Shown in pieces: positions 1 to 12,000 of a DNA stretch of 64,000 nucleotides. Under the pieces are notes generated by a model, which saw nothing but the letters and a program-made list of their open reading frames with translations, was not told the DNA's origin and ran no database searches. Origin of the DNA: Amyelois transitella (Eukaryota > Arthropoda > Insecta > Lepidoptera > Pyralidae); assembly GCF_032362555.1 (NCBI RefSeq), contig NC_083506.1:9223501-9287500 (forward strand), read 5' to 3'. Numbering within the stretch: the stretch's first letter is position 1; each line of letters opens with the position of its first letter. The position numbers and the translations under genes are program-made.

Positions 1-82
1 AATTTTTAGTAATTTTTCACTATAACACTAGACATGCAACTTTCATGTAACTTAAATAAAACAACAAAATTTTTTTTTTCAG

Positions 83-3000
83 AAAGTCATTAAGGAGGTT
101 CCCTGTGTTCAAAAAATAAATACATTCTACTCAGCGAAAGCCCTATGTAAGTTGTGTTATTAGAGAATCTGTAAAAATAATGAACCAAGTACTGTAGAGT
201 TATAAAGATATTATTCATTTAATTAATTCAAGCTATTGCAACCAAACGTTATGATAGAATTATAAAATTTGTGTTTTTTAGGCCGTATGGACTTTGAACC
301 AACTGAAGGAAAATATTTAGCATACCCAAGTAACAGAGAAGTAATATTGCTAGATTCAGAAAGTTGGGGGCAAAGAATGTCATTCACTCACAGCTCGGTA
401 TTGTTTATATTTGAAATTTTATTAATCTTATAACTTACCAATTAAATATGAAACATGTGAAGTCCTCACCATATTCTAAATGATATCCCATATTAAGGTA
501 AATAAGTAACTTTGCCAACATAATGGAATACACACAACTCTTTTGAGATAAGTAGCATTTGCCAACAATCCTAGATTACATAAAACAGGTTTTATTGACC
601 TCTGCTATTTTTTAGGGGAACCTAACCCATATTGGATCATGGTAAATGTTGTACTTGATGAGTATTCCTTTTTCCTTAGTTGCTTTTTATAACATCCATG
701 AAAATAAAATGAAGTGGTTCTATTCTATTAAAGTACCAAGAAGCACATGTTTCACTTAGTATTTTTTTTCCATAGTTCAACATTTATATATGTTTTAAAC
801 TTTTAGATCAAATGTGCAATATCTCAGTGTCAGTTTTCACCCTGTGGTGAGTACTTAGCTGGCAGCACTATTGCCGGTCAGATAGCCGTGTGGGAAGTTC
901 AGAGTGGCACTTGTATGGGGATCATTGACCATCCCACTTCTCATAATGTGTCTGCTATGGCCTGGAACCCTAAAGGCAAGTTGTTTGTTACATTATGATA
1001 GTTAAGGCGATACATCATAGATTTTGGGTCATTTTCACTTGGTTTTTTCTCATAAAATATAACTTGCATCGTTTCTATATTTTTGGATATGAAAGTAAAT
1101 ATATTCAATTATATTTGTGGAAGATGAAAACACGATTGGAACAAAAATCCTCGATCAAAAAAATTCAGGAACACAAGTCTAGATTTCGATTATTTATCTC
1201 AAACTATAAGGATTTAAAATTTGAATTTTGTACCAAATTGAAGATCATTAAAAAATAATAACTTCTGGAAGATGAAATTTCGATTGGATGTTTTGTTTAG
1301 ACGTAATTAAACTAAATAGATGAAAACAGGAATTAAAATTGTTGCGACAATAGTACTGGACAGTAGAGTGTTGACACTTTATCTCTGTCTCATTCCTACA
1401 CGACCGGGTGGGATAAAGCGCTATCCTTTGTAAGCGTGCCTTCACTCCGCGGATCACATTCTCCGACGCAGGACCTGTGCCAATCGCTCCGAGCGTCGTT
1501 GAAAAATATTCTGCGAAGTATTTAATTTCCCACATTCATTTTGTTTGAATTTATTTCTGTACATAATTGTCAGCTCAGCTTATTGAATTGTGTCGTTGAT
1601 CTCTGAATCTTACGCGTCGCTTTTCCGCCGGACGGGGTGATATTACGTAGGTATTTAGGATCGTGGATTTTGATACTTTTTTTTTTTTGGTACTTTCTGA
1701 AATATACCTATTATAGATAGTTTAGGTTAGTTTTTAATACAGTTTTTTTGTTTCGTTTAGTGTAAATAGGTGTATAATTTTACGTCATGATAGCATGTTA
1801 AATGTTAGCATGTTAAAAAAAACCTTGAAAGAGCTTCCCATATGGGACAATTAAGATGGTGGGTACTAATTACACTTACTAATAGATAGACATATAGATG
1901 CCTACTGAGATTTTCTCCGCAAACACTGAAGGTGAAAAATATTTCATTTGATACCGGCTTGTGGCGGGGCGGCAGTAGGTAGATAGATAGATAAAACAAC
2001 AACAAACAACAGCTCCGCCGCCGTCGGTTATACTGTCACTAGTTGTTGCCCTGGTCTTTGCCTACGGAAACAGTACTTTTTACTGGATGATTGTTCTGTC
2101 TTTTTCTATAGGTACTTACTCCTAGGTAACTGTATTATTCAGGGTACCTCCTCAGCTGCAAGACGTCGCAGGGTTTACTTTTCTTCGCTTTCTTCATTTG
2201 GCACGATCACAGTCATTATCCCATTATTTGATTGTTATTAATTTTTAGGAAAAATAAATTGTCTCCGATATCGTCGTTGACAATGTCCGAACAGAGAAGT
2301 GCGGATGGTGTGGAGTCGACAGTTGATATTATGGACTTAGATAGTCATGGCATTATTCCGACGCCGACATCAACGACAACCCAAGATAGAAAACCATATA
2401 TAGAAAACCATAGGTTCCGTAGCCATTTGGCTACGGAACCCTAAAAATATATGATATACATTACTATGTAAATTACCTTTGATTGAACGAAATCGAATAA
2501 GTAATTACGAGTAGTTTTTTTAAAACCATTACAAACTTATTCATTTTATACAAAATTTTTGCATACATCCGCAACTATATCATTGCTTATAATGTAATTT
2601 AATATATGTATGTTTTTTTGTAAAATTATTTTATTGTATCAAAAACAACAAAATATTCTGATGCGGACTCCATTGCATTCGCAAACTTTATTCGGTACGT
2701 GAGGTCACGCGCCAGCGGCTACGGTGCAGCGGCGATCTAGCGGGGTAAGCGTGGTCGGGGGTGAGCCCCGCACGGGGTGAGCCTCTCGCCCGCATCGAGG
2801 TACATGTAATCTGAATGTAGCGCCTTAAGATATAGCAGTTTTTAAAGTGAAAGCAGAAACAAGCTATAATAGCTTTCCCCTGTGGCTCCCAAGCGTGAAA
2901 AGCACACTATGTATATTCTTCTCCATACTTCAGTTCAGTGGTTTCAATGTGAAAGACTGACAAAAAAAAACCATTTTGTATTTAAAATATTATTATTCCC

Positions 3001-6000
3001 CTTTTGTTTGCATTTGCATCATGAAAAATGTAAATTTTACTAATGTAAGGAAAAGAAACTTCTGGAAAAGAGCTCCGACAGCACTTGTGATGAACATTAA
3101 GTGGATAAGTCAAGTTCATACCCATTCCTTAATGAAATGGAGAATACTTCAAACTTACTTACTTCTAATTTCAGGCAATGGTGTCCTTGCTTATTGTGAC
3201 GTTGCTGGTCAACTTGGTACATTAGTCAATTGTTATGGTAAAGACAGCAGCAAATTTGGTGCAGATGACAATTTAGATGATATTGAAATGGTTGAGAGGG
3301 CAGATGGTAATATTTTATTACTTGTACTGGTGGATCGTTTAAGATTAAAAAAAATTACGCAAGTTAATTATGATTAATTTACTGTCTAAACCACTCCATA
3401 TCTTTCCCAAAGATGTAAAAGGCGACTAAGGGATAGGCTTATAGACCCTCTTGTAGATGATAGTTTAGGAAGTATGCTTTGAGGTATTTCTATGCTGAGT
3501 GATCATTGACTTGATGGAAAGATGCAAAAAGGAGGCAGAGCATGAAAATAACTGCAAGACAAATTAAATGTGTACTGCAACATTTGCCTAAAATCGTAAT
3601 AGCCAAGTTTCTATTTTAAAAGTATGGTTCGCACATAAGTTTGTAATGTATTATGTAATCTCTTCTTGCTTTTAAAAATATTGCAAAATAACTTTTAATA
3701 AAGTGAAGTATTATAGACTCAATCTTTTCTTAATTTTGCACAACAGATGACGGCTTAGTAGATGAACTTATCCAAGCGGACGACAGCGACGACGACAACG
3801 CCATTTCCCTGGAGAAGATCAAGAACGAGACTCTCGGGCTGCCCTCGGAGCCCGAGTCGCGGCCGCAGTCGCGAGTGGCCGCCGTCGCCGCCGCGGTGCC
3901 GCGGCAGCCTCCCTTCCAACCGTCTTCTACGCCTTCACAGCTTGAGCATAGGTAGGAAGCATGGACAAGGCTTCATGTTTGCCATCTGGGGATGACAACT
4001 GCGACCAAATATAGTGAACGGTTGCTTGTTCATTCACCAAGGAATGTATATGATTTCAAAAAAAAAGAAAAACAATTCTAGCTTAGGTACTATTTATTAC
4101 GTTATTTCAACAACAATAGTTATAAATGATTAATACGGCGTTTTGTAGTATATGAAGACACGCCGACTCGTTTTTTTTATGCAGCACTTATGAATTTTGT
4201 GTCTTTTTTTCAGATATCTATGTTGGAATGAAGTGGGCATAGTCAGATGTCATACTTTAGAGAACGGGGAATCTAGTATAGACGTTGAGTTCCACGACAC
4301 CAATGTGCATCACGGGATAAATCTAAATAACTATTTAAACCACACAATGGCTAGTTTGTCCACAACTGTGCTAGCTTTAGCATGTGAAACACCTAGGTAA
4401 GTGATGAAGTCTTTATTTGGGAGGTACATTTCTTAGACTGCGAAACATGTCCCTTTATACTTATAAATACGTTAAATCTTAAGTTGCCACGAGTAGGATG
4501 AAATAAGAAGTAAATACTTACGACAATTGGGCTGTCAGGCTCCTGGACGTTCCTAATGAACTTCTGTTTTGTGTGTCCAGCAAGTTGGTGTGCATCTCGC
4601 TGGTGGGGAGCAGCAAGGAGTGGTCGGTGTCGCTGCCGGACACCGAGGAGGCGGTGTGCGTCAGCGCGGCCGCGAGTGTGGTGGCGCTCGCCAGTGACGC
4701 TGCGCTGTTGCGGCTCTTCACGCCGCTGGGCACGCAGCGACAGGTAGCTCTCTCTCTCTCTAGCGCGCTCGCCAGCGACGCCGCGCTGCTGCGGCTCTTC
4801 ACGCCGCTGGGCACGCAGCGACAGGTATCTCTCTCTCTCTAGCGCGCTCGCCAGCGACGCCGCGCTGCTGCGGCTCTTCACGCCGCTGGGCACGCAGCGA
4901 CAGGTATCTCTCTCTCTCTAGCGCGCTCGCCAGCGACGCCGCGCTGCTGCGGCTCTTCACGCCGCTGGGCACGCAGCGACAGGTAGCTCTCTCTCTCTCT
5001 AGCGCGCTCGCCAGCGACGCCGCGCTGCTGCGGCTCTTCACGCCGCTGGGCACGCAGCGACAGGTATCTCTCTCTCTCTAGCGCGCTCGCCAGCGACGCC
5101 GCGCTGCTGCGGCTCTTCACGCCGCTGGGCACGCAGCGACAGGTAGCTCTCTCTCTCTCTAGCGCGCTCGCCAGCGACGCCGCGCTGCTGCGGCTCTTCA
5201 CGCCGCTGGGCACGCAGCGACAGGTAGCTCTCTCTCTCTCTAGCGCGCTCGCCAGCGACGCCGCGCTGCTGCGGCTCTTCACGCCGCTGGGCACGCAGCG
5301 ACAGGTAGCTCTCTCTCTCTCTAGCGCGCTCGCCAGCGACGCCGCGCTGCTGCGGCTCTTCACGCCGCTGGGCACGCAGCGACAGGTAGCTCTCTCTCTC
5401 TCTAGCGCGCTCGCCAGCGACGCCGCGCTGCTGCGGCTCTTCACGCCGCTGGGCACGCAGCGACAGGTAGCTCTCTCTCTCTCTAGCGCGCTCGCCAGCG
5501 ACGCCGCGCTGCTGCGGCTCTTCACGCCGCTGGGCACGCAGCGACAGGTAGCTCTCTCTCTCTCTCTAGCGCGCTCGCCAGCGACGCCGCGCTGCTGCGG
5601 CTCTTCACGCCGCTGGGCACGCAGCGACAGGTAGCTCTCTCTCTCTCTCTCTAGCGCGCTCGCCAGCGACGCCGCGCTGCTGCGGCTCTTCACGCCGCTG
5701 GGCACGCAGCGACAGGTAGCTCTCTCTCTCTCTAGCGCGCTCGCCAGCGACGCCGCTGGGCACGCAGCGACAGGTAGCTCTCTCTCTCTCTCTAGCGCGC
5801 TCGCCAGCGACGCCGCGCTGCTGCGGCTCTTCACGCCGCTGGGCACGCAGCGACAGGTAGCTCTCTCTCTCTCTCTCTAGCGCGCTCGCCAGCGACGCCG
5901 CGCTGCTGCGGCTCTTCACGCCGCTGGGCACGCAGCGACAGGTAGCTCTCTCTCTCTCTAGCGCGCTCGCCAGCGACGCCGCGCTGCTGCGGCTCTTCAC

Positions 6001-9000
6001 GCCGCTGGGCACGCAGCGACAGGTAGCTCTCTCTCTCTCTCTCTAGCGCGCTCGCCAGCGACGCCGCGCTGCTGCGGCTCTTCACGCCGCTGGGCACGCA
6101 GCGACAGGTAGCTCTCTCTCTCTCTCTAGCGCGCTCGCCAGCGACGCCGCGCTGCTGCGGCTCTTCACGCCGCTGGGCACGCAGCGACAGGTAGCTCTCT
6201 CTCTCTCTAGCGCGCTCGCCAGCGACGCCGCGCTGCTGCGGCTCTTCACGCCGCTGGGCACGCAGCGACAGGTAGCTCTCTCTCTCTCTAGCGCGCTCGC
6301 CAGCGACGCCGCGCTGCTGCGGCTCTTCACGCCGCTGGGCACGCAGCGACAGGTAGCTCTCTCTCTCTCTCTCTAGCGCGCTCGCCAGCGACGCCGCGCT
6401 GCTGCGGCTCTTCACGCCGCTGGGCACGCAGCGACAGGTAGCTCTCTCTCTCTCTAGCGCGCTCGCCAGCGACGCCGCGCTGCTGCGGCTCTTCACGCCG
6501 CTGGGCACGCAGCGACAGGTAGCTCTCTCTCTCTCTCTCTAGCGCGCTCGCCAGCGACGCCGCGCTGCTGCGGCTCTTCACGCCGCTGGGCACGCAGCGA
6601 CAGGTAGCTCTCTCTCTCTCTAGCGCGCTCGCCAGCGACGCCGCGCTGCTGCGGCTCTTCACGCCGCTGGGCACGCAGCGACAGGTAGCTCTCTCTCTCT
6701 CTAGCGCGCTCGCCAGCGACGCCGCGCTGCTGCGGCTCTTCACGCCGCTGGGCACGCAGCGACAGGTAGCTCTCTCTCTCTCTAGCGCGCTCGCCAGCGA
6801 CGCCGCGCTGCTGCGGCTCTTCACGCCGCTGGGCACGCAGCGACAGGTAGCTCTCTCTCTCTCTCTCTAGCGCGCTCGCCAGCGACGCCGCGCTGCTGCG
6901 GCTCTTCACGCCGCTGGGCACGCAGCGACAGGTAGCTCTCTCTCTCTCTAGCGCGCTCGCCAGCGACGCCGCGCTGCTGCGGCTCTTCACGCCGCTGGGC
7001 ACGCAGCGACAGGTAGCTCTCTCTCTCTCTAGCGCGCTCGCCAGCGACGCCGCGCTGCTGCGGCTCTTCACGCCGCTGGGCACGCAGCGACAGGTAGCTC
7101 TCTCTCTCTCTCTCTAGCGCGCTCGCCAGCGACGCCGCGCTGCTGCGGCTCTTCACGCCGCTGGGCACGCAGCGACAGGTAGCTCTCTCTCTCTCTAGCG
7201 CGCTCGCCAGCGACGCCGCGCTGCTGCGGCTCTTCACGCCGCTGGGCACGCAGCGACAGGTAGCTCTCTCTCTCTCTAGCGCGCTCGCCAGCGACGCCGC
7301 GCTGCTGCGGCTCTTCACGCCGCTGGGCACGCAGCGACAGGTAGCTCTCTCTCTCTCTAGCGCGCTCGCCAGCGACGCCGCGCTGCTGCGGCTCTTCACG
7401 CCGCTGGGCACGCAGCGACAGGTAGCTCTCTCTCTCTCTCTCTAGCGCGCTCGCCAGCGACGCCGCGCTGCTGCGGCTCTTCACGCCGCTGGGCACGCAG
7501 CGACAGGTAGCTCTCTCTCTCTCTAGCGCGCTCGCCAGCGACGCCGCGCTGCTGCGGCTCTTCACGCCGCTGGGCACGCAGCGACAGGTAGCTCTCTCTC
7601 TCTCTCTCTAGCGCGCTCGCCAGCGACGCCGCGCTGCTGCGGCTCTTCACGCCGCTGGGCACGCAGCGACAGGTAGCTCTCTCTCTCTCTCTAGCGCGCT
7701 AGCCACTCTAGAGCGCAGGTTGCACCTTTTGACCATTATCTAGCAAGTACTTGACCAACTTACAAAATAAAGTAATATACAAATAACATACTTAGTAGTA
7801 ACCTAAGATTTCGTTTCCAGGTGATATCGCTGGCCGGGCCGGCAGTGTGCCTGGCGTCGTACAACACGAGCGTGATGGCGGTCTACCACGCGAGCGAACC
7901 GGTTTCGGAACAGCACCTTAACATGGATATTGTTGCTATCAATGGTAAGTATATATAAAGCTAAGTCCAAGGAGGTGAAAGTGGTCTTACGGCGAGGGAA
8001 AAAAAACATCGTTAGGAAACCTGCAAAATCAGGCTATTTGATATAATATGGGGTAGATTCCATTAAAGTGTGAAGTTCAAACGGATCGCAGAAACCTGAC
8101 TTATCCCCTCCTGGATTGCGACCGTAGGTGACCTCTGGGCTCCCAACATGGCAAACCTGTCAGTAGTGAATATCCTAATTTACATCAAAAAAAATTTATA
8201 CTGCAAATAAAACTATCCTAAGCATTAAAGTTTTCTTCAAACAATTTTAGGTCGTCAAGTTCGCAGTAAAACTGTTCCTTTGCCCCTAACCTCGGGCTCC
8301 AAACTGTCTTGGCTCGGCACTTCCGATGTAGGGTCGCCATGTGCGTACGATAGTACCGGCGTGTTGCGGTTGTATGACGTCGCAAGTGGAATTTGGATGC
8401 CCGTATGTGACACTAATACGCATTCTAAAGGTGCTTCGGACTCTTGGTTTGTTGTTTCTGTAAGTAGCAGTTTCTCATATCTTTTTTTTTAATACATTCC
8501 AATATGTGTAGTTCTCTAGAATATTAAGCAGAAAATTTTACATGTTTCTTTATCAAGTGAAAGTAATTGTTAACCAATTTTTTAAATTGTCTAGGACAAC
8601 TTTTCGAGGAGACAAATGACTTAGTGAAGCTTTCCTATACTTCAATCGCAATACGCATATACACGATAAGAGATAATGATGGAAAAACATAAAATTTATA
8701 TGAAACTCTGTTTTTATTAATATTATTTTTCAGGTGTGTGAACCAACGCAAACAGTTCGTGCGATACTCTGTAGAGGAACGTCCTTCCCTCTCACTGTTC
8801 CTAAACCAATAGTGGCAGAATTGCCGATTCAGGTAAGACTACTGCTCGAGAAAAAATAAAATGCGAAACGGTTATACATTTTCGCGCGATTAAAAAGGCG
8901 GAGATTAAAATTCGATTTCACTTTTACAATTTTTATTTACTGATGTGCTATTTCAGTATACGATAGAGAGTTATTAATTCACAGATACCCCTCTGCGAGT

Positions 9001-12000
9001 TGGAGTCTGAGAAGTCTCAATATGAAGAGCAGTTAGTTCGCTGGGCGCATACCACTGCGGACGTCGACGTGAAGACTGCGAGGGAAACCTCACTAAAACT
9101 ATTTGCGGTGAGTAACAGAAAAGATTTCTACATACATACATAAAATCACGCCTCTTTCCCGGAGGGGTAGGCAGAGACTACCTCTTTCCACTTGCCACGA
9201 TCTCTGCATATTTCCTTCGCTTCATCCACATTCATAACTCTCTTCATGCAAGCTCGGCGGTTTCGGGTACTTTTGACCTGACCCTTTACCAGGACGTCCT
9301 TAATTTGATCAAGATACGTTCGTCTAGGTCTTCCCATTCCGACCTGCTTAGTCAACCTGTTTTCATTCATCCTCTCCACATGACCGAACCATCTCAACAT
9401 ACCCTTTTCTATTCCTGTAACTACATCTTCTTTCACATCACAACATTCCCTTATCACGCTATTCCTTATCCGGTCACTCAATTTCACACCCAATATACTC
9501 CTTAACGCTTTCATTTCCACTGCCTTTATTCTGCTTTCGTGCTTCTTTTGCCATACCCAACTTTCACTCCCATACATTAATGTCGGGACCAACACGCCCC
9601 TGTGCACAGCCAGTCGAGCCTTTTTGGATAGTTTCTGACTGCTCATAAAGGCATGCAAAGCCCCATTCACCATGTTCCCCGCGTTCACTCTCCTTTCAAT
9701 ATCACTATCACACTTGCCATCTGATGTAAACTTTGATCCTAGATATACAAACTCTTTCACTTGCTCAACTTTTTCTCCTCCAATCAAAATATTACTTCCT
9801 TCCCTACTGTCCTTAATGTTAGTATTCGGGCATTCTAAATGCAACCAACCTCCTTATTTAGTTTTTTCAAGTCGGAAAAGGTTTGTCATACATACCACAT
9901 CTACGCAGCGCCATAATGGCGATTCAAAGATGTAGTATTTTTAAAGATATTTGAGTATGTGCAATCTTCATCTGATCAGAGTTACATTTTCAATGCGGGG
10001 TATAGCAGCTTATGCAACTATCATTGACGCTTGTAGAGTTGTTTTTATTTGCCGTGTAAATATTGTTATTCCCGCGTGATATTTATCTAAAACGTGACAT
10101 AACTTTACATAATTTTAATTATATAAACAAAGTCACATCTGCAATAATTCCGAATTATCATTGTTTGGAATTATATTCTATGACGTAATTAATGCAGAGC
10201 ATATATAAACAATGTTTAATTAAGTTATGATTGTATAACAATTTTTTTTATGAATGATGTTTATCTATAAGTAGAAGTTTGTTTATAATAAATTGATTAG
10301 TTGGGTTAGTACCTTGTAACACAAGATTACGCCAGATTTAGATGATGAAGGTCCCTTTCAGATTATGGCTTTAATTTTTTTTGTGTGTGTATTTGTGCAA
10401 TTGCCTGATTTCTATTCTTTTCATTACAGTTGGCTTGTCGAAGTGAAATAGAACAGCGGGCATTAGAACTAATGGAATTATTAAAAGACGATCGTCTCCT
10501 GCCATTAGCGGCCAAGTACGCATCTCGCCTCGGCCGAGTTCATTTGGCAGATAAACTTACAAACCTTGCAGATACTTGGGAGAGAGACAATGAGAAGTTA
10601 AATGTAGCTCAAAATTCGCACTTCCTAGAATTAGACACGCAAGAGACGTATGACGTCACGAACACAGAGGATATGAACGCGAGTTTGATTATACCTCAGA
10701 AAGCTAAGGAGAAGAGAACGGAAAATATCACGCCAATTAAACCAGTGGTAAGTTATATTTATTTTGTATAAGGCGCCTGTTTAACATTGTCATGCAATGT
10801 TCCCTTAATAGAAAGGTTTTTTATTTATTTATCTTTTATTTATCATTTTAACGCCATAATTTAAAATAAATGAAAAGAAAATGAAGATAAAACATAAGAT
10901 GTGACTCGGACAGTCTAAACTTTAGACTGTGTTTAAGGTTTATGTGATAGCTTTAGACTCTAAACTCTAAAGCTATCACATATACCTTAAATACTTATAT
11001 TTTATCTAGCCTATCAAATCTTCGCCTGGTGGCGCAAGAAATCCCTTCAAAAAACAACAAGAGGCATCAAAGAATGTGCAAAGCCCGCTGACTTTGACGG
11101 AGAGGACTTTAGTCGAAGTGCACTCTTCAGATGACGTTTCGGAGAATAAAGATGTAAGTAATATCAAGTATAAATTATTTATCATTATCAATCAATAGAA
11201 TAGAACAGATTTATTTTCAAAATTGGATACGAGGTATCACTTATTGACGTCACATCACTTAAATCTAATTATAACTACTACCGCCTCCAAAGCGCATATG
11301 TAGAAGAAGCGGCGGAACAAACTACACTGCAGCATTTTCATCGGACGTCATTATACAAATATAGATCTTTTAAACTAAATCATGGACGAATGCACATTGT
11401 CTACATTTAAAACATGAATGAATGTAGAACTAGTTATTTCAATATGTACGAATATTTCGTCAAATAAATAAAGATAAAATAAAATATGTACACACTGTAC
11501 AAATTATGCCAACACCATGTCAAAAATGCACAAGCATTTAAGAGGCCATTATGTCAAGCTCGGGCCACACATGTTTAAGGCTTTCCTACAAAGCTCATTA
11601 TCAACATGTTTCCTACATGTTTGACTAATTGATAAATCCGTTATCTACTCAACTTCGAAATTCGTAAAAAGTCTTGAGAAATGTGTATGACTGTCTATTA
11701 AAACACCCGATTGCTTTTAAAAAGGGAAATTTTATATTTCAGCCATTAAAACCTCTCGACGGGGAAACCTTCGTGATTTGGTTCGATCGCAACAAGAAGG
11801 CATTAGAGCAGGAAAGTCCCGACCTTACTCCGTCAGAATTAACTCGCAACGCCGTCCGAATGTTCAAGAGTCTGCAGACTAAGACTAGCGACACCAACGG
11901 TAATAAGAGGAAACTAGACGAACACAGTGACGCCACGGATCCACCAATTACAAACGCCCCGAAACAATCCAAACTTAGTGCCTTTGCTTTTCAAAAGAAA

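Noticed and set aside
4744-4842. In-frame continuation of the WDHD1 exon into the second array copy
   Set aside because: The frame stops at the TAG after the GTATCT unit. Splicing at 4743 to 7821 restores RQ-VISLAGP, the better model.
4393-7662. Long minus-strand open frames (up to 322 codons) over the array, reading MPSGVKSRSSAASL repeatedly
   Set aside because: They mirror the tandem repeat, change frame with CT-run length, overlap the WDHD1 exon antisense and resemble no protein.
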